Below are positions 8,511 through 16,588 of a stretch of DNA of 64,000 bases, one piece after another. The translations under genes were made by a program, and so were the position numbers. The notes beneath the pieces were generated by a model. The model saw only the letters and a program-made list of their open reading frames with translations, did not search any database and was not told the DNA's origin. Source of the DNA: an uncultured Eubacteriales bacterium (GTDB lineage: Bacteria; Bacillota; Clostridia; Oscillospirales; CAG-272); contig CAKRQL010000020.1 in the NCBI GenBank assembly GCA_934393265.1, positions 1-64,000 of the forward strand, in the 5' to 3' direction. Position 1 is the first letter of the stretch. Each line of letters begins with the position of its first letter.

Positions 8511-9620
8511 TTATTTACGGAGGGTTGACATCAGCTCGTCACGGTTTTCAAGCGGTGTGGTCGTGGGTCTGCCGAGGTCTTTGCGGGAGCCGGGGGCGGT
8601 GCGGATAACGAGCGCCGCGCGGGGCGTTTTTGCGAGCGTACGCATCGCGGTGCGCAGCTCCTCCGGGGTTTGCGCAGTCAGTACGGGGGAGAAGCCCGCG
8701 GCGCGCAGAACCGCCGGTATATCGAGGCTCGTAGAGCAGGTCGGCTGTCCGCCGACAGACTCATGCTGTCGGTTATCATTTACGATATAGCGGAAATTCT
8801 CCGGTATGTCCGCCCCGATAACCCCGACGGCACCCATGTGCATGATAAACGAGCCGTCGCCGTCGATGCAGAACACCCGTCGCTCGGTCCCGATCGCCAT
8901 TCCGTAGGCTATCGACGAGGTGTGCCCCATAGAGCCGACGGTGAGAAAATCTCTGCCGTGTCCCTCGCCCCGCGCCTCGCGGAGCTCGAATATTTCGCGT
9001 GAGGTCTTGCCGGTTGTAGAGACTATTATATCATCCTCCGCCGCTTCGTCAAGTATTACGGAGAGTGCCTCCTCGCGCTTCATTTTGTAGGGAGACGGCT
9101 CGGTTTTCAGATTATATGGGGTAAAAGTGCCCTTTCTTATGATAAGCGCGAACGGGCGGGAGTGCTCGTGCATATACCGGACGGCGCGGGAGAGCTCATG
9201 CTCCCAGTCGTCACAGAGCACGGAATATTCTATTCCGCAGGCGTCGAGGATAGCTTTTGTGACCTTGCCCTGCTTTACATGCTGCGGCTCGTCATGCACG
9301 CCGGGCTCTCCGCGCCAGCCGATAATAAGGAGCACGGGGAGAGAGTACACATCACCGTCGGTCAGCGAGAGCAGGGGATTTACGGCGTTTCCCTCGCCGG
9401 AGTTCTGCATATAGACCGCGCCGATTTTTTCTGTGGAGAGGTAGTGTCCGGCACAGACGGCGACGGCATTTCCCTCGTTTGCGCAGATTATGTTGTGCCG
9501 CCCGTCGCTCCGCTCCTTTATACATGCGCAAAAATCCTTTAAGAGCGAGTCCGGAACTCCGGCGAAGAAATCTATTCCGTAAGACGCCAGAGCGTCGCAG
9601 AATTTTTCGGTATCTATCAT
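8511..9620 (-). CDS. ppd: Phosphonopyruvate decarboxylase
   Basis: This thiamine-diphosphate enzyme decarboxylates phosphonopyruvate to phosphonoacetaldehyde, the step that pulls the unfavourable PEP mutase reaction forward. The 369-residue protein has the N-terminal FFAGVPDSLLKDFC and ICANEGNAVAVCAGHYL stretches, the latter holding the conserved TPP-activating glutamate. It also has GWRGEPGVHDEPQH and a TPP/Mg motif GDGSFIMHMGAVGVIG...VNDN in the C-terminal half. Third gene of the operon: GAGG (9626-9629) overlaps the stop of the mutase gene and its ATG is 5 bases on, so translation is coupled. Confidence 0.95.
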   Translation of the reverse strand: MIDTEKFCDALASYGIDFFAGVPDSLLKDFCACIKERSDGRHNIICANEGNAVAVCAGHYLSTEKIGAVYMQNSGEGNAVNPLLSLTDGDVYSLPVLLIIGWRGEPGVHDEPQHVKQGKVTKAILDACGIEYSVLCDDWEHELSRAVRYMHEHSRPFALIIRKGTFTPYNLKTEPSPYKMKREEALSVILDEAAEDDIIVSTTGKTSREIFELREARGEGHGRDFLTVGSMGHTSSIAYGMAIGTERRVFCIDGDGSFIMHMGAVGVIGADIPENFRYIVNDNRQHESVGGQPTCSTSLDIPAVLRAAGFSPVLTAQTPEELRTAMRTLAKTPRAALVIRTAPGSRKDLGRPTTTPLENRDELMSTLRK

Positions 9621-9627
9621 AAAAACC

Positions 9628-10923
9628 TCATATTTCGTCTATCAGCGTTATTATTTTCTTTATCGGCATGAGCCGGTCGTCTACCTCTTTTGCGCGGTGA
9701 TAGCGGAGAATGTCCTCCGCCGTCGACTGCATAGCCGGAAAGGCGGCGCGGGTCAACTGATTTGCGTATATGACGACGTTCACCCCGTGCGAGGCGAGCT
9801 CGCCCTCCGTTATCGTATTGAAGGAGGTGGGGACAACGACTATCGGGGTCTTTTTGTTATCTTTCCGGAACTCGTCGCAGAAAGTGAGTATCTCGCCTGG
9901 GTCGCTTTTTCTGCTGTGAATCATTATTCCGTCGGCACCCGCCGCGACATAAGCGCGCGCTCTTGCGAGGGCGTCTTCCATCCCGCGCTCAAGGATAAGG
10001 CTCTCTATTCTCGCGATTATCATAAAATCGTCGGTGAGCTGCGCCGCCTTTCCGGCGGCTATTTTCTGTGAGAAGCCCTCTATTGTATCCTGCGTCTGCG
10101 AGACCTCGGTACCGAAGAGGGAGTTCTTTTTGAGCCCGGTCTTGTCCTCAATAATGACAGCCGAGACGCCCATTTTTTCAAGAGTTCTGACGGTATAGAC
10201 AAAGTGCTCGGTGAGCCCGCCTGTGTCTCCGTCGAATATTATCGGCTTGGTCGTCACCTCGGTCACATCGTCGATTGTGCGAAAGCGCGAGGTCATGTCG
10301 ACGAGCTCTATATCTGGCTTGCCCTTTGCCGTCGAGTCGCAGAGGGAGGAGATCCACATGGCGTCAAACTGGTCGAGCTCTCCGTTGTGCTCGACGACCG
10401 TTTTCTCGGCTATCAGCCCGGTGAGCCCGCTGTGTACCTCTATCGCCTTTACAATATCGCGTATTCCGAGGAGCTGGCGCAGGCGCCTTCTGCGGAACTC
10501 CGGCATTGCGAGCCGCTCCTTTATTATCCTGTCGGTGTGCTGTACAGCCTCACTGTACGTGTAGGGAACGTCTATGATTTTTCCGCCGTATGCGGCGAGG
10601 GCGCGCTCTGCGTCGTCGCGGATAGCCCGCGTGGGACCGGAGAGCCAGTTATCGCCGTGAATTATATAATCGGGGTGGAGCTCCTCGATTATTTTTTTGT
10701 ACATGACATCCTCCTGCACGACGACATGCGACACCCCGTGTATATTTTTCACGAGGTTTACGCGCTCCTCAAAGGATAATGTGGGAAAGCGGTTGAAGCG
10801 TATCATCGCGGCATCGGTAAGCACGCCGACGGTGACCTCTCCGTATTTTTTTGCCTCGTTTATGATATTCAGGTGACCCTCGTGTATCACGTCGGTGCAG
10901 AAGCAGGTGTATACGGTTTTCAT
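9628..10923 (-). CDS. pepM: PEP mutase with N-terminal cytidylyltransferase-like domain
   Basis: The 431-residue bifunctional protein starts with a nucleotidyltransferase domain of the HxGH class (HEGH at residues 14-17, then a Rossmann-like HGDNW). This covers about residues 1-140 and resembles glycerol-3-phosphate or ethanolamine-phosphate cytidylyltransferases. From about residue 165 it is a PEP mutase of the isocitrate-lyase superfamily, with FDGDTGG and the mutase-type active-site stretch EDKTGLKKNSLFG (E259-D260-K261 onward). It rearranges PEP to phosphonopyruvate, the entry to C-P bond synthesis. The attached domain could activate AEP with CTP for transfer to a surface polymer or lipid; that is inferred. 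Its start overlaps the transaminase stop in TAATG. Confidence 0.94.
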   Translation of the reverse strand: MKTVYTCFCTDVIHEGHLNIINEAKKYGEVTVGVLTDAAMIRFNRFPTLSFEERVNLVKNIHGVSHVVVQEDVMYKKIIEELHPDYIIHGDNWLSGPTRAIRDDAERALAAYGGKIIDVPYTYSEAVQHTDRIIKERLAMPEFRRRRLRQLLGIRDIVKAIEVHSGLTGLIAEKTVVEHNGELDQFDAMWISSLCDSTAKGKPDIELVDMTSRFRTIDDVTEVTTKPIIFDGDTGGLTEHFVYTVRTLEKMGVSAVIIEDKTGLKKNSLFGTEVSQTQDTIEGFSQKIAAGKAAQLTDDFMIIARIESLILERGMEDALARARAYVAAGADGIMIHSRKSDPGEILTFCDEFRKDNKKTPIVVVPTSFNTITEGELASHGVNVVIYANQLTRAAFPAMQSTAEDILRYHRAKEVDDRLMPIKKIITLIDEI

Positions 10924-12059
10924 TACTTTCCCTCCTTATATCTTACCGGAACACTGACGCCGCAGTCGTCGAGCGCCGCGCGGAACACCCGGAAGAAATC
11001 GTGTATATCCTTTTCGTCTATTGCCCCGAGTGCGCAAAGGCGGAAGGTATCTGTGTCAGAGACCTTGCCGGGGTAGATTGTAAATCCGCGCTCATAGCAA
11101 TAGTCGTGTATTCGTCCGAAATCCCAGTTTGGGTCGTCGGGGTATATCGGCGAGACGACGAGCCCGGACTGCCACTCACGCCGTATAAGGTCGCGGAAGC
11201 CGAGGGCGTCGAGCCCCTCGTGTATCGCGTTGAACACTCTCGTATGCCGCGCCCATTTTGCCTCCTCGCCCTCGGCAAAATATTCGCGTAGACCCTGTAT
11301 CGCCGCATATATCGTCTGCACCGGAGGAGTAAAGTGCATCTGCCCGGTCTTTTCAAAGTAGTCGTATTGGAGGAAGAGATTACAGTAGTAGGAGCGGCGC
11401 GGATAGTCCTTGGATTTCACGATTTCCCCGGTTCTTCCTATTATAAAGGAGAGCCCGGTCATCGCCATGATGCCCTTTTGCGCCGACGCCATGCAGAAGT
11501 CTATGTTGTCGCGGATAACGTCTATCGGACGCATGGCGAGGGTGGAGGTTGTATCCACTGTGAATATCGCGCCATGCCTGTGCGCCGCGGCACCTATCTC
11601 CCGTATCGGGTTCAGAAGTCCGGTCCCGGTCTCGTTGTGCGTCGTGTGCACTATCGCAACGTCCGGGTTTTCGGCAAGGATTTTTTCAACCGTACCGGGG
11701 TCTGCCGGGGTGTCGATAGGCAGGCGGAGATTTATATGCGGGAGCCCGTAGTACTCGCATATTTCGGCGGCGCGTGTTGAATATGCGCCGTTGTTGACTA
11801 TGAGGATTTTCTTTCCCGCCGGGAGCAGTGAGTTCAGGCACACGTCGATATTCAGCGTGCCGGAGCCGCAGAAGAGCACCGAGGTAAATTCTCCCTCCGG
11901 CGCATGCACGATGCGGAGAAGGTCGGAGCGGAGAGCGCCCATGAGGGAGGCAAACTCGCGCTCTCTCGGGCAGATGTCCGGGACAACCTGCGCCATTTTC
12001 ACCGTGTCAGTGGTGGTGGACGGTCCGGGGTTAAGAAGAACGTTTCTTTTTATGTTCAT
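10923..12059 (-). CDS. phnW: 2-aminoethylphosphonate-pyruvate transaminase
   Basis: PLP-dependent class V aminotransferase interconverting phosphonoacetaldehyde plus alanine with 2-aminoethylphosphonate plus pyruvate. In this context it makes AEP rather than degrading it. The 378-residue protein begins MNIKRNVLLNPGPSTTTD and has the PLP lysine in MASAQKGIMA (K195). It also has a small-domain segment (GFTIYPGK) typical of the family. The start at 12059 is preferred to an in-frame ATG at 12113 because GGAGG precedes 12059 at the right distance and nothing precedes 12113. First gene of the three-gene operon, transcribed from 12166-12194. Confidence 0.95.
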   Translation of the reverse strand: MNIKRNVLLNPGPSTTTDTVKMAQVVPDICPREREFASLMGALRSDLLRIVHAPEGEFTSVLFCGSGTLNIDVCLNSLLPAGKKILIVNNGAYSTRAAEICEYYGLPHINLRLPIDTPADPGTVEKILAENPDVAIVHTTHNETGTGLLNPIREIGAAAHRHGAIFTVDTTSTLAMRPIDVIRDNIDFCMASAQKGIMAMTGLSFIIGRTGEIVKSKDYPRRSYYCNLFLQYDYFEKTGQMHFTPPVQTIYAAIQGLREYFAEGEEAKWARHTRVFNAIHEGLDALGFRDLIRREWQSGLVVSPIYPDDPNWDFGRIHDYCYERGFTIYPGKVSDTDTFRLCALGAIDEKDIHDFFRVFRAALDDCGVSVPVRYKEGK

Positions 12060-12126
12060 TTTTATGTCCTCCGAGATGAATTTTGACGGATATATCGCGT
12101 ATCTGAGCTGCATTTTTCGGTTTTAA

Positions 12127-12165
12127 GTGTTCAATATACGGATACAAATGCAACAATATGAACAC
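12127..12165. promoter_or_regulatory. Inverted repeat at the AEP operon transcription start (possible operator)
   Basis: Exact 7-bp arms GTGTTCA (12127-12133) and TGAACAC (12159-12165) flank 25 bp that includes AT-rich symmetric edges. One arm abuts the -10 box of the minus-strand promoter, covering the start site. It could be an operator or an mRNA leader stem. Confidence 0.4.
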
Positions 12166-12194
12166 ATTATATATCATTTCAGACGATTTGTCAA
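12166..12194 (-). promoter_or_regulatory. Consensus promoter of the AEP operon
   Basis: On the minus strand TTGACA (12189-12194) and TATAAT (12166-12171) stand 17 bp apart, a full match to the sigma-A consensus. The leader to the ATG at 12059 is about 100 nt. Confidence 0.88.
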
Positions 12195-12221
12195 GCGTGC
12201 GCGGAAAATCTTCGCGGAACC

Positions 12222-12250
12222 TTTACATGCGGTATCCGATATGATAAAAT
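12222..12250 (+). promoter_or_regulatory. Promoter of the flavodoxin-family gene
   Basis: TTTACA (12222-12227) and TAAAAT (12245-12250), spacer 17 bp. It lies back to back with the AEP promoter, with about 27 bp between the two -35 boxes, so one regulator could affect both. Confidence 0.72.
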
Positions 12251-12298
12251 AAAGGGGAAGAATAAAGTTAAGAAATAAAGATTTTGGAGGAGCTTTTT

Positions 12299-12913
12299 AT
12301 GAAGATATTGCTTGTAAACGGGAGCCCGCACCGCGAGGGTTGTACATATACCGCGCTCTCCGAGGTCGGGCGCGCGCTCACAGAGTGCGGCGTCGAATGG
12401 GAGATACATCACATAGGGACAGAGCCGGTGCGCGGGTGTATCGGCTGTGGCGCGTGTGCAAAGGTCGGGGGCGTGTGCGTTTTTCACGATGAAAATTACA
12501 TGTCGCTGCGCGAGAGGATGGTCGCGGCGGACGGCATTGTGATAGGCTCTCCGGTCTATTACGCGGGTCCTAACGGGGTGCTGACCTCTCTTCTTGACCG
12601 CGTGTTTTACTGCTCGGGAAAATACTTCCGCGGAAAGCCTGCCGCCGCCGTGGTCTCCTGCCGCCGCGGGGGAGCCTCTGCCACATTTGACAGGCTCAAC
12701 AAGTATTTCAGCATAAACGAAATGCCGATAATCACCTCCCAGTACTGGAACTCGGTGCATGGGAACACGCCGGAGGAGGTGCTGCAGGACGAGGAGGGAC
12801 TGCAGACCATGCGCACCCTCGGGCGCAATATGGCGTGGGCTGTGCGTGCGCTGTCGGCTGTGCCGATGCCGGAGAGGGAGAGTGTGCGCGCCCGCACCAA
12901 TTTCATAAGATAG
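12299..12913 (+). CDS. Flavodoxin-family NAD(P)H-dependent FMN reductase, possible iron-sulfur type
   Basis: The 204-residue cytoplasmic flavoprotein begins with the FMN phosphate-binding segment KILLVNGSPHREG. The Cys-rich stretch GCIGCGACAKVGGVC (about residues 45-60) resembles the cluster motif of iron-sulfur flavoproteins, and GSPVYYAGPNG is the second FMN loop. Such proteins reduce quinones, nitro compounds or metals, or serve as electron carriers; the substrate here is unknown. The ATG at 12299 is chosen because GGAGGAG ends 6 bases before it. It has its own promoter and is divergent from the AEP operon. A hairpin repeat follows the stop codon. Confidence 0.88.
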   Translation: MKILLVNGSPHREGCTYTALSEVGRALTECGVEWEIHHIGTEPVRGCIGCGACAKVGGVCVFHDENYMSLRERMVAADGIVIGSPVYYAGPNGVLTSLLDRVFYCSGKYFRGKPAAAVVSCRRGGASATFDRLNKYFSINEMPIITSQYWNSVHGNTPEEVLQDEEGLQTMRTLGRNMAWAVRALSAVPMPERESVRARTNFIR

Positions 12914-12925
12914 GGGCACGACATG

Positions 12926-12961
12926 GTGCCTTGCGGCACAGTGAAATACGGCTGTCGCCGT
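12926..12961. repeat. Second copy of the GTGAAATA hairpin repeat
   Basis: A GTGCC-TTGC-GGCAC hairpin (12926-12939) is followed by a unit (12941-12961) identical in prefix, stem and TGTC loop to the last unit of the array at 214-234, about 12.7 kb away. It sits just after the flavodoxin-family stop and could serve as its transcript end. Confidence 0.75.
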
Positions 12962-13014
12962 GTTATAGTTAGTTTTGCAGAAATCTTGATTCGCCGCTTT
13001 TTCGCCGGAAGGTA

Positions 13015-13043
13015 TTGACTTTTTTTACTTTCCGGCGTAAAAT
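13015..13043 (+). promoter_or_regulatory. Promoter of the TetR gene
   Basis: TTGACT (13015-13020) and TAAAAT (13038-13043) with a 17-bp spacer. Transcription would begin near 13050, directly before the palindrome at 13054-13071. Confidence 0.78.
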
Positions 13044-13053
13044 ATCAGTTGAT

Positions 13054-13071
13054 AGATAACGCATGTTATCT
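13054..13071. promoter_or_regulatory. Palindromic operator, likely bound by the adjacent TetR protein
   Basis: AGATAAC-GCAT-GTTATCT: exact 7-bp arms around a 4-bp centre, located just downstream of the predicted start site and 20 bases before the TetR ATG. Size and placement fit a TetR-family autorepression site. Confidence 0.6.
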
Positions 13072-13091
13072 TAATGTTTTCGGAGCGGGAT

Positions 13092-13655
13092 ATGGGAGCA
13101 AGGAAAAGTGTACGGCGGGAGGACATACTCATCGCCGCGGAGAAGATACTGACAGAGCGGGGAGAGGGCGCGGTCTGCGCCCGGAGCATAGCCCGGGAGA
13201 TCGGCTGCTCGACACAGCCGATATACGACGCTTTTTCCGGAATGGAGGAGGTGCGGCGCGCACTTATCGCGCGTGCGGCGGACACATATTCGCGCGTCAC
13301 CGAGGAGATAGCCGCCGAGGGAAAATATCCGGCGTACAAGTGCATGGGCATGGCGTATGTGCGCTTTGCAAGGCTTTACCCCAACATGTTCAGAATGTTG
13401 TTTATGGACAACGGCGAGGCGGTCGGTGCGACGGTCGGAGAGGACATGGTTACGGAGGCGGCGAAAAGAATTTCCGCATCGACCGGAATGTCGCTTGAGA
13501 GGGCGAGAAAATTTCACTACACCATGTGGATTTCGATACACGGTATGGGGGTATTTGCTGTCACGGGGTACTTGAAGCTCACGGAGGACGAGATAAGCGA
13601 AATTCTGACGGAGATATACCGGGGGCTTTTGCATGTAAACGGTATGGATGTGTAA
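13092..13655 (+). CDS. TetR/AcrR family transcriptional regulator
   Basis: The 187-residue protein has an N-terminal helix-turn-helix (ILIAAEKILTERG, then SIAREIGCSTQPIYDAFSG, about residues 10-50) and an all-helical ligand-binding part. The start at 13092 is preferred to 13074 because GGAG precedes it at about 6 bases. The promoter and a palindrome just upstream suggest autorepression. An ABC exporter follows after 112 bases on the same strand with no terminator seen, so this regulator probably controls efflux or export of some compound. The ligand cannot be told from sequence. Confidence 0.92.
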   Translation: MGARKSVRREDILIAAEKILTERGEGAVCARSIAREIGCSTQPIYDAFSGMEEVRRALIARAADTYSRVTEEIAAEGKYPAYKCMGMAYVRFARLYPNMFRMLFMDNGEAVGATVGEDMVTEAAKRISASTGMSLERARKFHYTMWISIHGMGVFAVTGYLKLTEDEISEILTEIYRGLLHVNGMDV

Positions 13656-13767
13656 AATCACCGGTATCGCCGCAAAAGACTGAAGATGCGGGGAATACAG
13701 GCAAAGACGTGGGCTGACCTTAAAATATACACGGGTGCGGGGTATGCACCCCGGAGGAGAGCTTTTT

Positions 13768-14514
13768 ATGAACGAAAAAGACAATGAAGCCATTTCGGTA
13801 AAGAATATGACAAAGACATACCGGGGCGGGACGACGGCGCTTGACGGTGTCTCACTCTCGGTTGGAGAGGGGGAGCTGTTCGGGCTCCTCGGAGTGAACG
13901 GCGCGGGAAAGAGCACGCTTATAAAGATACTCTCGGGGCTGATTTTGCCAAGCTCCGGCACGGCGACGGTCATGGGGTACGACGTGCGCACGGAAATGGA
14001 CAAAATACGCGCAGTAAGCGGCATTTCCCCGCAGGAAACCGCCGTCGCGCCGAATCTCACGGTTGAGGAAAATCTCCGGTTTTTCGCCGAGCTCTACGGG
14101 ACGGAAAAGGAGAAGCTCGACGCACGGGTCTCGGAGACCCTGGAGAGCTTTTCGCTCACCGGGGTCATGAAGCGGCGCGCGCGGACGCTCTCCGGAGGGT
14201 ATCAGCGGCGGCTCTCGGTAGCCATCGCTCTTATCTGCTCTCCCCGCGTTCTCTATCTTGATGAGCCGACGCTCGGACTCGATGTCATAGCGCGGCGGGA
14301 GCTTTGGAAAATAATAAGCTCCCTGCGCGGGAAAATGACGGTTATTCTGACCTCGCATTACCTTGAGGAAATCGAAGCTCTGTGCGACCGGGTCGCCGTC
14401 ATGAGCTGCGGTCACGTTCTCGCGCTCGGCACCGTCGGGGATATAAAGGCGGCGGGCGGGAGCGACAGCTTCGAGGACGCATTTATAAGCATTGTGGGAG
14501 GCGGAAGGCTATGA
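13768..14514 (+). CDS. ABC transporter ATP-binding protein (ABC-2 exporter type)
   Basis: The 248-residue nucleotide-binding subunit has Walker A GVNGAGKST, Q-loop region GISPQETAVAP, signature LSGGYQRR, Walker B VLYLDEPTLGLD and the switch histidine in LTSHYLEE. This is the DrrA/CcmA-like class that energises export or lipid/drug translocation. The ATG at 13768 has GGAGGAGA at the right distance, unlike the longer frame from 13735. Its end overlaps the permease start in ATGA, so the two are coupled. Probably under control of the TetR gene just upstream. Confidence 0.95.
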   Translation: MNEKDNEAISVKNMTKTYRGGTTALDGVSLSVGEGELFGLLGVNGAGKSTLIKILSGLILPSSGTATVMGYDVRTEMDKIRAVSGISPQETAVAPNLTVEENLRFFAELYGTEKEKLDARVSETLESFSLTGVMKRRARTLSGGYQRRLSVAIALICSPRVLYLDEPTLGLDVIARRELWKIISSLRGKMTVILTSHYLEEIEALCDRVAVMSCGHVLALGTVGDIKAAGGSDSFEDAFISIVGGGRL

Positions 14515-15299
14515 GGCGTGCAATTTCATTTGCAAAAAGAAATCTTACCGAGTCGCTGCGCGACCCTGTGATATACGTATTCTGCGCCGGATTTCCGGTG
14601 CTGATGCTCGTCATGTTCTCGGTTATCGGGCATTTCGCGGGGGAGAATGCGTCCTTTGACCTTTCCTCGCTTATCCCGGGAATAATGATGTTCTCGCTGT
14701 CGTTTGTCATGCTTGTTACGACTCTCCTTGTCTCAAAGGACAAGAGCACGGCACTGCTGCTCCGGCTCTATACATCGCCGATGCGCGTTCCGGATTTTCT
14801 TATCGGCTACACTCTCCCGGCGGCTGCCGTCGGTTTGGCACAGCAGGTGATCTGTATTATATGCGGATTTATTATCGCGCTGGTAAGAGGTGACGGGTAT
14901 TTTTCGTTCGGACGGTGCTGTCTGCTTCTTCTTTCGGTTCTTCCGATGATGCTTACCTTCATTTTCCTCGGCATACTCCTCGGCACGGTATTGAACGATA
15001 AGTCGGGACCAGGGGTTAGCTCGGTTCTCATAACCGCCTGCGGCGTTCTCGGCGGGGCGTGGATGCCTCTTGACACGATGGGCGGGCTCGAGAGTGCGTG
15101 CCGCGCGCTGCCGTTCTATCCGACGGTTGTATTCGGCAGGATTATAACCGGGGCGTCGCATACGATACCGACGGACGGGGTATATACCCTTGACAGCGCG
15201 GCGGCGCTCGGCTTTATTCCGGTGCTCGCATGGCTTCTTCTGTCTTTTGTCCTTGCGGCGACGCTCTTCGGGCGGATGACGCGCTCGGACAACAAATAA
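14511..15299 (+). CDS. ABC-2 type transporter permease
   Basis: The 262-residue membrane subunit has about six hydrophobic segments, an N-terminal cytoplasmic helix (RRAISFAKRNLTESLRDP) and the ABC-2 pattern GVLGGAWMPLDTM before the last third. The start ATG overlaps the ATPase stop (ATGA) with GGGAGGCGG just upstream. With the ATPase it would form an exporter; the substrate is unknown, with drug, lipid or polysaccharide all possible for this family. Confidence 0.92.
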   Translation: MRRAISFAKRNLTESLRDPVIYVFCAGFPVLMLVMFSVIGHFAGENASFDLSSLIPGIMMFSLSFVMLVTTLLVSKDKSTALLLRLYTSPMRVPDFLIGYTLPAAAVGLAQQVICIICGFIIALVRGDGYFSFGRCCLLLLSVLPMMLTFIFLGILLGTVLNDKSGPGVSSVLITACGVLGGAWMPLDTMGGLESACRALPFYPTVVFGRIITGASHTIPTDGVYTLDSAAALGFIPVLAWLLLSFVLAATLFGRMTRSDNK

Positions 15300-15380
15300 G
15301 AGAGCGAAGCGGGACTTTTACGTAACTTCGGCGGAGCCTCAATATGCGGGCTGTCACATACGGCGCGGGGACATGCTCCT

Positions 15381-15407
15381 CTGCCGTCTGCGGCAGTCCG
15401 TTTTTTG
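15381..15407 (+). terminator. Terminator after the ABC exporter genes
   Basis: CTGCCG-TCTG-CGGCAG hairpin (15381-15396), then TCCG and a run of six T residues. It ends the TetR-ABC unit before the next promoter at 15450. Confidence 0.65.
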
Positions 15408-15449
15408 TTTTCTAAATTAGCCTATGCTAATCTATTTACATTTTAACTA

Positions 15450-15478
15450 TTGACATTCCGGGAATAATAATATAGAAT
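15450..15478 (+). promoter_or_regulatory. Promoter of the thioredoxin-reductase-like gene
   Basis: TTGACA (15450-15455) and TAGAAT (15473-15478) with a 17-bp spacer. Confidence 0.82.
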
Positions 15479-15509
15479 GTAGGCGAAAAGCGAAAAAGGG
15501 AGTGATATT

Positions 15510-16460
15510 TTGGGCGGAAAAGAGAAAAACGCGGTCAGAAACGGAATATATGATATTATAATCGTCGGTGCGGGTCCCGCGGGGCTCTGCGCCGCGACAT
15601 ATTCAGCGCGCTCGGGCAAAAGCGTGCTCGTTATAGAGCGCGAGTGTATCGGCGGGCAGATTGCGATATCCCCGGAGGTTGAAAACTATCCGGGATATGT
15701 AAAGGTCTCCGGCGCGGAGCTCGCCCGCGGTATGGAGGAGCAGGCGCGGGGCGCGGGTGCCGTGATAATCATGGGAGACGTCACCGGGGTTGTGCCGCAC
15801 GGCGGTGAGCCGTTCACCGTTTTGCTCGCGTCCGGCGCGGAGTATGCGGCGCGCCGCGTTATACTCGCCGTCGGGCAGAGGCACCGCACTCTGGGTCTTC
15901 CGGAGGAGGAGCATTATATCGGGCGCGGGGTGTCCTACTGTGCTGTGTGTGACGGTGGATTTTACCGCGGGCGCGACGTCGCCGTTGCCGGAGGCGGGAA
16001 CACAGCCCTGCGCGAGGCACTCTATCTCTCCGGAATCTGTAAAAGCGTGACACTTATTCACAGGCGGGAGGACTTCCGCGCGGAGGCGGCACTCGTAAAT
16101 GAAGCAAAGTCGAGAGAAAACATCCGCATAATAACGTCGGCGAACGTGACTGCTCTCTCGGGCTCCCCGTTCCTTACCGGGGTTGAGATTACGGAAAAAG
16201 ACGGCGCGCGCCGCACACTGCCTGTGGACGGTCTTTTCGTCGCGATAGGGTACGAGCCGCAGAACGCCCCGTTTTCGGGGCTCATAAAGACGGACGGCGC
16301 AGGCTTTGCCATATCCGGTGAGGACTGTCACACAGGTGTGAGCGGACTCTATGTAGCGGGCGACTGCCGGGCGAAGGGCGTCAGACAGCTTACCACGGCT
16401 GTTGCGGACGGGGCGGTTGCCGCGCTCGCGGCATCGGAGAGCGGCGACGGCACATTTTGA
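15510..16460 (+). CDS. trxB: Thioredoxin reductase-like FAD-dependent oxidoreductase
   Basis: NAD(P)H-dependent flavoenzyme of the TrxB class, 316 residues. It has FAD-binding DIIIVGAGPAGLCAA (about residue 16), the redox pair C-A-V-C at residues 144-147, the pyridine-nucleotide segment AVAGGGNTALREAL and the C-terminal FAD motif GLYVAGDCRAK...QLTTAVADG. No ATG stands in frame near the conserved start, so the TTG at 15510, six bases after AAGGGAGTG, is the best start. The second position between the cysteines is Val where most TrxB have Thr. No thioredoxin gene is adjacent, so the partner is unknown. It precedes copA on the same strand by 128 bases. Confidence 0.92.
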   Translation: MGGKEKNAVRNGIYDIIIVGAGPAGLCAATYSARSGKSVLVIERECIGGQIAISPEVENYPGYVKVSGAELARGMEEQARGAGAVIIMGDVTGVVPHGGEPFTVLLASGAEYAARRVILAVGQRHRTLGLPEEEHYIGRGVSYCAVCDGGFYRGRDVAVAGGGNTALREALYLSGICKSVTLIHRREDFRAEAALVNEAKSRENIRIITSANVTALSGSPFLTGVEITEKDGARRTLPVDGLFVAIGYEPQNAPFSGLIKTDGAGFAISGEDCHTGVSGLYVAGDCRAKGVRQLTTAVADGAVAALAASESGDGTF

Positions 16461-16588
16461 AGTGCAAAAACCGTGAAAACGGTAAAAAACAAAGATTTTT
16501 CCGATTACGAAGCGGAGAATATATAATCAATCCGGCGTGACTCTGCCGCGACCGGATAATGCCAAGCAGAAAAAACAAGGTAAAAGTC

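Noticed and set aside
9628..10923. Calling the N-terminal domain of PEP mutase a PntC
   Set aside because: PntC belongs to a different nucleotidyltransferase fold class; the HEGH motif places this one with HxGH cytidylyltransferases.
12060..12113. Longer N-terminus for the AEP transaminase
   Set aside because: No ribosome site before 12113, while GGAGG is correctly placed before 12059 and the family start matches it.
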